DNA of 64,000 nucleotides from Pseudochryseolinea flava. GTDB lineage: Bacteria > Bacteroidota > Bacteroidia > Cytophagales > Cyclobacteriaceae. The notes beneath the pieces were generated by a model that saw only the letters and a list, made by a program, of their open reading frames with translations, was not told where the DNA came from and ran no database searches. Below, one piece after another: positions 51,984 through 60,238 of the stretch. The DNA lies in the NCBI RefSeq assembly GCF_003286915.1, contig NZ_QMFY01000005.1, positions 62,001-126,000 on the forward strand. Reading direction: 5' to 3'. The position numbers were made by a program, and so were the translations under genes. Numbering within the stretch: position 1 is the first letter of the stretch; each line of letters starts with the position of its first letter.

Positions 51984-54194
51984 CTAATAATTTGGATCGA
52001 ACTCATATACAACAGAGGTTGCATTGCCCCAGTAGTCTTGACGCCCGCCGATAAGATATCCTTTATTATTCATCGAGATATACGATTGCTCATAAGTGAA
52101 GATCGGTATTCTAGTGGTAAAAGTGGAGAATTTATTTGTCACCGGATCGTACTTCCAAGTAATGCTTTCATCTGTATCGTCTTGCCCGTCTTCGAAATAA
52201 ATAGCTCCGTTCAAGGAAAATACTTTTGCGCCATAGGAAAGCGACGTGGGCATCGAATTGTTTTTTTGTGTCCAATTGTCAGCAGCAATATTATAGACCC
52301 ACAAACTTCCTTCGGCTGCAGCGTAGATTTCATTTGCGTGAACAAAAATAGGTGGCGCATCCATGGAATACATGTTTGGAGCATAGCTTAGCGGTGTCCA
52401 AGAGTCATTAAGAGGATCGTACTCGTAAAATCTATTGTAGAAAAATAGATAGGCCTTACCATTATGGGTGATAGCTGCGGCACTCCAAAGGTGGTCTCCA
52501 GGGAGCACGTCATTCAACTTTGTCCAAACGTGAGAAACAAGATCGAATTCCCACAAATCATTGAATGTACTTAGATCACTTTGCCCGCCGCCAATATACG
52601 CTTTGTCCCCTAATGTGAACGCAAATGCATGACTACGTTCCCCACCAGGGAAAGTGCCAAGTTTTGTCCATCCCGTCGTAGGATTGAATTTCCACATTTC
52701 ATTGGAGTATTCTCCATAGTAGGTTTGTCGTCCAAGGCCAGCGTAAATTTCGTTATTGTGTTGGAAGATAATGTTGTTGCTTATTCGAGCATTCGTACCA
52801 TCGTGTAGTGTAATCCAAGGTGATGTAACCGTTTTTGTATTAGTCGATGCTTGTCCTGCGGTGATAACGTTTAGCTCCATCTCGTGCTTGCGCATAAAGG
52901 CTGAAGTTGTAAAGCGAATGGCCGTGCCCATATTGTAAGAATGAAATACCGGTTCGCCGTCGAGTGTTACAATATTTCCACCGTATATGTCGAATCCAGT
53001 TCCAGTAATTGTTGCTTCCGAATTTGTACCAATCCGTGTGGGTGTTACTGAAGTAATCGATGGACGCGTGAGCACGAATCCACTAGTATATCTTCTTGTT
53101 TCGATGTTTGCAACGGTAACATCAATCATCGCTGGTGTTTGAGAAATACCATATGGAATGCGCGCTCGAATTTCTGTGGTAGACGATGAAATAATTTCGG
53201 CAACTTGCCCATCAACAGTAACAACATTTTCACTCTGAATACCGCTGAAATTTTGGCCTTTTATTGTGATCTGGTCATTGTATGTACCGGTAAGTGGTGT
53301 TATCTGAGTAATTACGGGCGACATCATTGTAAAGTCTGTATCGACCCAAAGCGTCTCCGCACCTGCCTTTAATGTAACTTTAGTCATACCATTGGGTGCA
53401 CCAGTAGGAACTGTACATTTTATCGCTTGGCGACTAATACTTTTGACTGTCGCTTTTCTATCAGCGAAGAAAACTTCAGTATTAAGATTGAATCCGCTAC
53501 CAGAAATTATTACTTCCGTATTTACCTTTCCTGCAGTGGGGGTAATCGAACTGATGATCGGCTTCTTAATCGTGAGGGCACCGTTGAGTGTAGCAGAGTT
53601 TCCGACGAAGTTTATCGAAACGTCATTGACCACGGAAACAACGGTATGGGGAATGATGAGCTTCACTTGATCGTTGGATACGAAGATGGAGCGAACATCG
53701 ATGTCTCCGATTGACGTTAGAAATTTACTGTTTTTCGTAAAATTTGTCCCTGTCAAAGTGATGGTGTCTCCCCACTGTGCTTGGGTTGGCGCGATCGATA
53801 TTAAGGTTGGTTTAGTGGTACCCAAACTCATGAATTCAACTTGATCGCCGTACACAATATAGGAACTAGATTTCGCGTAGGCTCTTACATAGTAAGTAAC
53901 TTTTTCGACAAGGCTTTTTTCGATCGTGGCAGAAAATTTTCCCACACCCGCCTTGGATCCGAGTGAAATTACTTCGTGTGATGTGATTGTCGGATATTGT
54001 GTTTCGCCGTAAACAAATCCGTGATCTTCGATTGCTGCAGGTGCCGTGGTGATTGTACCTTCTACGGTTGCACCAGCGCTGGTAACAGATGTAACAAGTG
54101 ATGTTCTCACACGCGGGTAGTCGCGGGAAGTTGGTTCTTCTTCAGTGCACGTTGAGAATAAGAATATGGCAATTATAAAATAATATTTTTTCAT
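51984..54194 (-). CDS. IPT/TIG and Kelch-repeat lipoprotein
   Basis: I chose the ATG at 54194 (MKKYYFIIAIFLFSTC with lipobox Cys about 16); the frame runs on to 54344 without support. About 736 residues: a first beta-sandwich domain (about 25-120), four IPT/TIG domains (about 120-450; each starts with a T/S-x-x-P turn such as ISSITPTAGK and ITQITPLTGT), and five Kelch-like repeats (about 480-730: MWKFNPTTGWTKLGTFPGG, LWEFDLVSHVWTKL, FYEYDPLNDSWTPL). It is probably a surface adhesin or binding protein. It begins four bases after the barrel-gene stop, in one operon. Confidence 0.88.
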   Translation of the reverse strand: MKKYYFIIAIFLFSTCTEEEPTSRDYPRVRTSLVTSVTSAGATVEGTITTAPAAIEDHGFVYGETQYPTITSHEVISLGSKAGVGKFSATIEKSLVEKVTYYVRAYAKSSSYIVYGDQVEFMSLGTTKPTLISIAPTQAQWGDTITLTGTNFTKNSKFLTSIGDIDVRSIFVSNDQVKLIIPHTVVSVVNDVSINFVGNSATLNGALTIKKPIISSITPTAGKVNTEVIISGSGFNLNTEVFFADRKATVKSISRQAIKCTVPTGAPNGMTKVTLKAGAETLWVDTDFTMMSPVITQITPLTGTYNDQITIKGQNFSGIQSENVVTVDGQVAEIISSSTTEIRARIPYGISQTPAMIDVTVANIETRRYTSGFVLTRPSITSVTPTRIGTNSEATITGTGFDIYGGNIVTLDGEPVFHSYNMGTAIRFTTSAFMRKHEMELNVITAGQASTNTKTVTSPWITLHDGTNARISNNIIFQHNNEIYAGLGRQTYYGEYSNEMWKFNPTTGWTKLGTFPGGERSHAFAFTLGDKAYIGGGQSDLSTFNDLWEFDLVSHVWTKLNDVLPGDHLWSAAAITHNGKAYLFFYNRFYEYDPLNDSWTPLSYAPNMYSMDAPPIFVHANEIYAAAEGSLWVYNIAADNWTQKNNSMPTSLSYGAKVFSLNGAIYFEDGQDDTDESITWKYDPVTNKFSTFTTRIPIFTYEQSYISMNNKGYLIGGRQDYWGNATSVVYEFDPNY

Positions 54195-54198
54195 GGTG

Positions 54199-55392
54199 TT
54201 AAAATCTAACGCCGAGGAGGAAACTAACGTTGGTAATAGATGCAAACTCAAGGTCGGTGAAATTCTTCGTGAAGCCCGATGGTCTTTCAATTCTAACTTC
54301 AACAAATCCTTTGTAGCGACCATATACATGCTGGGTGAAACCAACGCTTGCCCATAGTGCAGTCTGATTCTTTTCTTTTAGTGACAGCGAAGATGATGAT
54401 GTGCTGACTACGCCCTTCGGAAATTCGTGTTCTCTGAGGAATTTAATGTTAGCATCGGAAACGACTGCATATGAGCAACCAAATTTTATGTACGGTGTTT
54501 GGGCGTCGTTTGAAAAATTATATTTCACACCGGTTGCAATTCGCAAAGCCTTGGCATCAAGAAATATATCGTAACGACTTATTTGTGAAACACCTTCTTG
54601 ATAGTATCCGAGGTAATCTTTCTCCGAATACTGGGCCTCGACGGTAAAGAAGAGACGATCGAACAACCTAGGTGACGAAACGTCGAAGCCTAACCCATAT
54701 AAAGCTGTCGAGCTTTTTTGGAAATCAATTTCACCGTTTTCGGGAATAAGCTTGGAGTTGTCAATGCCTGCAAAGAGTTGCCAGCTAAACTTGATGTTCT
54801 GTAAGTCAGTATTGTATACTACATGTGTTGCATCTTTGCATCGGTTGTAGCTGCTTACCAAGTCAATCATTTTTCGTCTTTCATATCGCGCGCCATCGGC
54901 AGATAGTCCGCAGTCGTGCATTAGATAATTGAGAAGTCCGATGTAGGGCTTACGGGTAACAATTGCACTTGCTCCCGATCGAGTTTTAATCGCGTCTTGT
55001 ATGTCTTTCGTTAACTTATAAATAGAATCTTTTTCCGCAAAGTATGTGCCGTGATAGACAAGTAAACTAAGCTTACCGGCAACTAGCTGCTCGATGAAAA
55101 TTAGTTTTTCAGGTTCACCTTTTTCAATCCGAATTTTCTTGCTAATGAAACGACGACCGTTGTCAAAGCCGTAAGCAAGAATTTCGCCTGGGAAGAATCG
55201 CTTTGCTTTTGATTTCGAAGTCTGTTTGTAGGTCACCTTTTTTGAAGATGCCTTGTTCGACCGATAATCGATTAGCGCTGAAACGGAGTCATGCTGAAGT
55301 GTGATGTAGTAGCCGGGCCTGAAATCGCCCTGTGCAACAGCAAGGAATGATCCCAATAAAAAGAAGGGGACCACGAGCAAGAATTTTCTCAT
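54199..55392 (-). CDS. Hypothetical outer-membrane barrel protein
   Basis: 397 residues with a signal peptide (MRKFLLVVPFFLLGSFLAVAQ). The N-terminal half (about 22-160) is a soluble region with GYYITLQHDSVSALIDYRSN; the C-terminal half has alternating strands (YKGFVEVRIERPSGF) and ends SFLLGVRF, typical of an outer-membrane barrel. No family assignment. It is four bases upstream of the IPT/Kelch lipoprotein gene, so they probably assemble together at the surface. Confidence 0.7.
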   Translation of the reverse strand: MRKFLLVVPFFLLGSFLAVAQGDFRPGYYITLQHDSVSALIDYRSNKASSKKVTYKQTSKSKAKRFFPGEILAYGFDNGRRFISKKIRIEKGEPEKLIFIEQLVAGKLSLLVYHGTYFAEKDSIYKLTKDIQDAIKTRSGASAIVTRKPYIGLLNYLMHDCGLSADGARYERRKMIDLVSSYNRCKDATHVVYNTDLQNIKFSWQLFAGIDNSKLIPENGEIDFQKSSTALYGLGFDVSSPRLFDRLFFTVEAQYSEKDYLGYYQEGVSQISRYDIFLDAKALRIATGVKYNFSNDAQTPYIKFGCSYAVVSDANIKFLREHEFPKGVVSTSSSSLSLKEKNQTALWASVGFTQHVYGRYKGFVEVRIERPSGFTKNFTDLEFASITNVSFLLGVRF

Positions 55393-55493
55393 GTATCGGG
55401 GTTCAATAAATTACCGCCCAAATGTAGATAAAAATTTAACATTTAAGGGTGAAAAATTAGCTGCGTTTCTGGCATAAAGTACACGCCTTCCGT

Positions 55494-55501
55494 TATATTT
55501 C
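55494..55501 (+). promoter_or_regulatory. Minus-7-like box before the ribosome hibernation gene
   Basis: TATATTTC differs from TAnnTTTG only in the last base and ends 19 bases before the ATG at 55521. The upstream TTTG element is not at standard spacing. Confidence 0.3.
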
Positions 55502-55520
55502 ACGTATAATCTTAAGCACT

Positions 55521-55808
55521 ATGAAAATCATCATTCAAACACCTGACTTTAAAGCGCAGCCAGAGCTCACCGACTTCGTGAATGAAAAAGTAGAAAAATT
55601 GGCTTTGTTCAGCGATAGAATCATTGAGAGTCGTGTGTTGCTAAAAATCGATAAGTCTGATAACAAGGAAAATAAAATCTCAGAGATTCGTGTTGTTATT
55701 CCCGGAAATGATTTGTTCGCGTCAAAGCAAGCCAAATCTTTTGAGGAAGCTACCGCCAAAGCAGTTGATGCGCTCAAAAAACAAATAGAAGACTGGAAGC
55801 GAAATTAG
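55521..55808 (+). CDS. Short ribosome hibernation-promoting factor (HPF/RaiA family)
   Basis: 95 residues with the beta-alpha-beta-beta-beta-alpha pattern of the family: MKIIIQTPDFKAQPELTDFV, SRVLLKIDKSDN, and SFEEATAKAVDALKKQIEDW. It binds ribosomes in stationary phase and stabilises them in inactive form. The long-form C-terminal dimerisation domain is absent. A hairpin terminator follows. Confidence 0.93.
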   Translation: MKIIIQTPDFKAQPELTDFVNEKVEKLALFSDRIIESRVLLKIDKSDNKENKISEIRVVIPGNDLFASKQAKSFEEATAKAVDALKKQIEDWKRN

Positions 55809-55853
55809 TCCTCCTCGTGACTTGTTCGCTGTGAACTACTTTACATTCTAAGC

Positions 55854-55880
55854 AAAGCGCGCTCTAATGGGTGCGCTTTT
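55854..55880 (+). terminator. Terminator of the HPF gene
   Basis: AAAGCGCGC (55854-55862) and GTGCGCTTT (55871-55879) form a stem, with a T-rich tail (TTTTCGTTTTTT) on the plus strand. Confidence 0.85.
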
Positions 55881-56004
55881 TCGTTTTTTAAATTTCTTAC
55901 CGTAATAACGGAGAATATTTATCAGTTCGTTTTTTTCTCGATCCTCCTGCGTAATTTTGCACAACCACCCTCCGCGAATACGACATTTAAATCACATCAA
56001 ACGT

Positions 56005-56565
56005 ATGGATAGTATCTTACAACCATGGCCGTGGTATGTTGCAGGCCCATTAATTGGTCTGATGGTTCCGCTATTATTACTTGCTGGAAATAAATCATTT
56101 GGAATTTCGTCGTCACTTCGGCACATCTGCGCGGCATGCATTCCTGCGGATATCACTTTTTTCAAGTACGATTGGAGAAAAGAATCTTGGAATTTATTTC
56201 TGGTTGGTGGAATATTTATTGGCGGCATGATTGCTAGCCAACTTCTCATGTCTTCTGGTAGCGTGGTCGTAGATCCACGTTTACAAAAGGAGTTGACATC
56301 TTATGGCGTCACCGATTATTCGAATTTGGTTCCGCAAGAGTTATTTAATATTCAGTCGCTCGTGACAATCAAAGGTTTTGTATTGATGATTGTCGGCGGT
56401 TTTTTTGTTGGCTTTGGAACGCGATACGCAGGTGGTTGTACTTCGGGTCATAGTATCATGGGATTATCAACACTTCAATGGCCTTCCCTCGTCGCCACGT
56501 GTTGCTTTATGCTAGGCGGTATTTTCGTTGCTAATTTTATTTTACCCTTGCTGCTTCAACTATGA
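56005..56565 (+). CDS. YeeE/YedE sulfur-transport membrane protein, first half
   Basis: I chose the ATG at 56005 (MDSILQPWPWYVAGPLIGLM); the frame extends to a TTG at 55957 but is unsupported. About 186 residues with four to five hydrophobic helices and YAGGCTSGHSIMGLSTLQWP, the Cys-containing signature of the YeeE/YedE family (PF04143), which transports sulfur compounds such as thiosulfate. Its stop overlaps the next ATG by four bases (ATGA), so the halves are translated together. Confidence 0.92.
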   Translation: MDSILQPWPWYVAGPLIGLMVPLLLLAGNKSFGISSSLRHICAACIPADITFFKYDWRKESWNLFLVGGIFIGGMIASQLLMSSGSVVVDPRLQKELTSYGVTDYSNLVPQELFNIQSLVTIKGFVLMIVGGFFVGFGTRYAGGCTSGHSIMGLSTLQWPSLVATCCFMLGGIFVANFILPLLLQL

Positions 56566-57059
56566 AAAACAAAATGATCACTATAAACAACAATGTAGAT
56601 TACGAGGTTAAGTCTCTTGATGTGAACGCTAACGTTCAAGAAAAAAAACAGCCGGGAATTGTTTATCTAATCGTTGGTATTTTATTCGGAATCCTACTGG
56701 TGAAGTCTGAGGTTGTTTCCTGGTTTCGCATTCAGGAGATGTTTAGGTTTCAGTCATTCCACATGTATGGCGTAATTGGATCGGCAGTTGCTGTTGGTGT
56801 ACTCTCTGTATGGATCATTAAAAAGTTCAACGTAAAAACGATACAGGGTGAAGAGGTTACGTTTTCAAAGAGAAAGTTCAGCAATGGAAATATATTCGGG
56901 GGACTCCTTTTCGGATGTGGCTGGGCACTTACTGGTGCATGCCCAGGACCGTTGTTTGCTCAAATTGGAACGGGTGCTTTTGCAGTAGGGGTCACGTTGT
57001 TAAGCGCCATCATCGGCACGTGGGTGTATGGCTTGATTCGCGAGCGATTGCCACACTAG
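56562..57059 (+). CDS. YeeE/YedE sulfur-transport membrane protein, second half (DUF6691-like)
   Basis: 165 residues with a polar 30-residue N-terminal extension and about four hydrophobic helices; FGCGWALTGACPGPLFAQIG is the second Cys-containing pore signature. It pairs with the first half encoded 4 bases overlapping upstream to form one two-part transporter. The common persulfide dioxygenase or rhodanese partners are not adjacent. Confidence 0.9.
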   Translation: MKNKMITINNNVDYEVKSLDVNANVQEKKQPGIVYLIVGILFGILLVKSEVVSWFRIQEMFRFQSFHMYGVIGSAVAVGVLSVWIIKKFNVKTIQGEEVTFSKRKFSNGNIFGGLLFGCGWALTGACPGPLFAQIGTGAFAVGVTLLSAIIGTWVYGLIRERLPH

Positions 57060-57075
57060 TGTCATGCATTACATA

Positions 57076-60000
57076 TCATAAGCCAAGGATGTAATCAGAA
57101 AGATTGATCTCCGTATCCAACTCCATTTTTTTACGAACCCGATATCGAAGATCTTCAACGCCGCGCACCGACAAACTCAACAGCGGTGCAATCTCCTTGC
57201 TGTTCAAATTCATTCTTAAGTATGCGCATAGTTTTAGATCTCTGTTAGTAAGTTCTGGAAAGCGTTCTTTCAGTCGTTGTAAAAAGTTTTCGTGTATTTG
57301 ATTGAACAACTGCTCAAACTGCGTCCAGTTTTGATCGGGCTTAACTTCTTGCTCGATTAGCTTAATAATTCGTTTTAAATTCTTTTCAAGCTCTTCAGGT
57401 GAATTTGTTCTCAATGTGAAAGAAATATCTTCTTTGATTTTGAGCAGTGTTTCGTTCTGTTTCACCACATTCATGACCGATGATGCAAGCTCGGCATTTT
57501 TGAAATGTACTTCCGATTCGAGTTTGCTTTTGCTGAGTTCGACAACATGCTTTTCATGGCGTAGCCGCTCTTCGCGAATTTCTGCTTCTTTCACTTTAAG
57601 TTCTCGTTCTTTTTCAAGGCGCATCGAGTTTCGAATGGCAACGGTGCGCATTTTGTAAATGGCGACCATGCCGCTAACAACGAAAATAAACAGTGCGCTC
57701 TTGAACCAAAGCGTCTCCCACCACGGTGGTGTAATCACCAACGTGAGGGCTATGCCTTCATCGTTCCAGATGCCATCGTTATTAGACGCTTTGACGTGGA
57801 AAGTGTATTCTCCAGGGTCGAGATTCGTGTATGTTACCTCCCGTTTCGTGCCTACATAGTTCCAATCTTTTTCGAAGCCATCCATCCAATAGGCATACTG
57901 ATTTTTTTCTGGTGATATAAAATTGAGTGCGGCAAACCGAAATGAGATAACGGATGCCTCATAGGATATTTCAATGTGGTTAGTTTCTGAAATTTGCTTC
58001 GTCAGAATTGCGTCTTCACCACCAATCTTTAAAGGCTTATTGAAGATTTGAAAATCCGTAATTGCTACCGGTGGCACATACGGGTTGTCGCGAAGCCTTG
58101 ACGGGTTGAATACATTGAATCCGTTGGCGCCACCAACATAAAGGTCGCCACTGCGCGAAGCACACACCGCGTTGATGTTAAAATCATTTGACTGAAGGCC
58201 ATCTTTCAGGTCGAAGTTCTTAAACGTTTTTTTCTGCGGATTAAATTTGCTCATTCCTTTTCCCGTCGTGATCCACAAGTTTCCGTCTTTGTCTTCGAGA
58301 ATACCGCTGATAATATCACTCGGTAATCCATCCGCTTTTGTGTAATGCGTGAAATTCATCTGCTCGCGATGGTACAGATTTAAGCCGCCGCCAGCTGTAC
58401 CGATCCAGATCTGATTGTGAGAATCTTCGAAGATTACCCAAGCGTGATCACTACTTAAAGATGTTGTGTCGTCGACTGCGTTTCTTAAGTAACTAAATTT
58501 TCCTGTTTCATAGTGGAACAGATTAACGCCATGATCTTCGGTCCCTATCCATAGGTTGCCTTCACTATCTTCTAGAATTGCGATCACATTATAGTCGCCG
58601 AGGGAACCCTCTCCAGATGCAAAAGGCTGGAAATGTCTGAAACTATTTTTATTTGGATCGTACATCGTTAGTCCATGACCAAGCGTACTGAGCCAAATGT
58701 TGTTGTGGCTATCTTCATAGATGTCCCATATAATATTCATGATACCATGATCGTTTGCAAGGATTCGTTCAAAATTATTGTTGAGTGGATCATATCGATT
58801 TAGTCCGCCCAAGTAGGTGCCGATCCAAATGTTTCCCCGCTTATCTTCGTGAAGGGATTTAACAACATCCGACGAAATGCTCTTGGGATTTTTAGGGTCA
58901 TGTCGAAAGTGTTTGAAGTTGCCAGTACGTTTATCAAACATGTTTAGTCCGCCACCGTCGGTACCGATCCACGTTTGTCCTTTTTGATCTTCCAACAAGG
59001 CCAACACGGATTTGTGGCTAAGGCTATTCTTGTTATTAGGTTGAACCGTGTGATGATTGAATTTTTCTTTGAACCGGTTGTAGATATCAAGTCCGCCGCC
59101 AAATGTTCCAATCCAAACGGTGCCAGCCTTATCTTGATAGAGTGAGTAAATTGCGTTGCTGCTTAAACTATTTTTGTTTTCTGAATTTGACTTTATAACG
59201 GTGAAGTCATCTGTTAGTGGATTGTAGATATTTAAGCCACCACCGTCCGTACCGATGTAAACATTTCCTTTATCGTCTTGTAAAATGGAACGAATGAGAT
59301 TGTGACTGAGGCTTCTTGCTTCCGTTGGCTGATGTTCATATCTACGAATTCCATTTTTGTTTTGCTTGATCAATCCATGGTCGAGTGTACCGGTCCAAAT
59401 GTTGTTTTCGCGATCGCGATATAGTAGCCTTGCGGTGTTGAGCGATACTTTGTCGTTGGTACTAACAGTGAAATGAACGAACCCGTTTGGGCGTTCGCTG
59501 TAGCGATTGAGTTCAGGAGCGTTGGTGAGAATAATCAGATCTTTGTTTTGATCTTCAATGATGGAATAAATTTGATTGCTGTTGAGCGAAGAAGGATCGC
59601 CGTCTTTTTTATGGAATGCTTCGAATCTTTCCGTTTTGTAGTTGAAGCGATTAAGACCTTCGTTTGTTCCGATCCAAAGGCTGCCTTGTGAATCTTGAAA
59701 AATGGTTTCGATGCGGTTGCTGCTGATCCAAAAGTTTTTTGATGACTCTTTTGTGAAACGACGAAAGTTATCTTGTTGCCGATCGTATAGGTTAAGCCCG
59801 CCAACATTAGTTCCAATCCATAAGTTTTTATGACTGTCTTCAAAAACAACTGTCACGCGATTATCGCTGAGTGATGTCGAGTCTTTAGGATTGTGAAAAT
59901 AATTTTTTATCTCATATCCGTCGTAGCGATTCAGACCATTAAAGGTTCCAAACCACATGAAGCCTTTGTTGTCTTGAAAAATGGAGGTGACTGTTAAATT

Positions 60001-60111
60001 TGATAAGCCTTTGTCGATGCCGATGTGATCAAAGGAAAATTCAGAAGGCTGTGCAAAAACAGACCTCGAATACAATAACAATAGCGTGAGGATGGTGTAG
60101 GCTCGTAGCAT
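57076..60111 (-). CDS. Two-component-regulator-propeller sensor with C-terminal LuxR-type HTH
   Basis: 1,011 residues: signal (ending SVFAQ), fourteen propeller repeats (about 30-690; repeated xWIGTxxGGLNxY, for example LWIGTNVGGLNLYD), a Y_Y_Y domain (about 700-780, YWMDGFEKDWNYVGTKREVT), one transmembrane helix (about 790-812), a coiled coil (about 815-895) and a C-terminal HTH (about 940-1000; ELTNRDLKLCAYLRMNLNSK, IAPLLSLSVRGVEDLRYRV). It has no histidine-kinase or receiver domain, so binding a glycan outside would directly control DNA binding inside. The adjacent GH16-CBM6 gene is its likely target. Confidence 0.93.
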   Translation of the reverse strand: MLRAYTILTLLLLYSRSVFAQPSEFSFDHIGIDKGLSNLTVTSIFQDNKGFMWFGTFNGLNRYDGYEIKNYFHNPKDSTSLSDNRVTVVFEDSHKNLWIGTNVGGLNLYDRQQDNFRRFTKESSKNFWISSNRIETIFQDSQGSLWIGTNEGLNRFNYKTERFEAFHKKDGDPSSLNSNQIYSIIEDQNKDLIILTNAPELNRYSERPNGFVHFTVSTNDKVSLNTARLLYRDRENNIWTGTLDHGLIKQNKNGIRRYEHQPTEARSLSHNLIRSILQDDKGNVYIGTDGGGLNIYNPLTDDFTVIKSNSENKNSLSSNAIYSLYQDKAGTVWIGTFGGGLDIYNRFKEKFNHHTVQPNNKNSLSHKSVLALLEDQKGQTWIGTDGGGLNMFDKRTGNFKHFRHDPKNPKSISSDVVKSLHEDKRGNIWIGTYLGGLNRYDPLNNNFERILANDHGIMNIIWDIYEDSHNNIWLSTLGHGLTMYDPNKNSFRHFQPFASGEGSLGDYNVIAILEDSEGNLWIGTEDHGVNLFHYETGKFSYLRNAVDDTTSLSSDHAWVIFEDSHNQIWIGTAGGGLNLYHREQMNFTHYTKADGLPSDIISGILEDKDGNLWITTGKGMSKFNPQKKTFKNFDLKDGLQSNDFNINAVCASRSGDLYVGGANGFNVFNPSRLRDNPYVPPVAITDFQIFNKPLKIGGEDAILTKQISETNHIEISYEASVISFRFAALNFISPEKNQYAYWMDGFEKDWNYVGTKREVTYTNLDPGEYTFHVKASNNDGIWNDEGIALTLVITPPWWETLWFKSALFIFVVSGMVAIYKMRTVAIRNSMRLEKERELKVKEAEIREERLRHEKHVVELSKSKLESEVHFKNAELASSVMNVVKQNETLLKIKEDISFTLRTNSPEELEKNLKRIIKLIEQEVKPDQNWTQFEQLFNQIHENFLQRLKERFPELTNRDLKLCAYLRMNLNSKEIAPLLSLSVRGVEDLRYRVRKKMELDTEINLSDYILGL

Positions 60112-60191
60112 CCGTTTGGCGTTAGCAAACGCACTACTAATATTGGAAAAAATCCGGTACTAGTGATGCTGATTCTGGTGTATAATAAAAT

Positions 60192-60225
60192 AAAAACTGA
60201 CGACCGTTATCAGCCGCCAGTTTTT
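60192..60225 (-). terminator. Rho-independent terminator of the GH16-CBM6 gene
   Basis: AAAAACTGACGAC (60192-60204) pairs with GCCGCCAGTTTTT (60213-60225) as 13 pairs including G-U. The minus-strand end is T-rich. It lies between the GH16 gene stop (60239) and the propeller regulator. Confidence 0.88.
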
Positions 60226-60238
60226 TACGGATGTTCTA

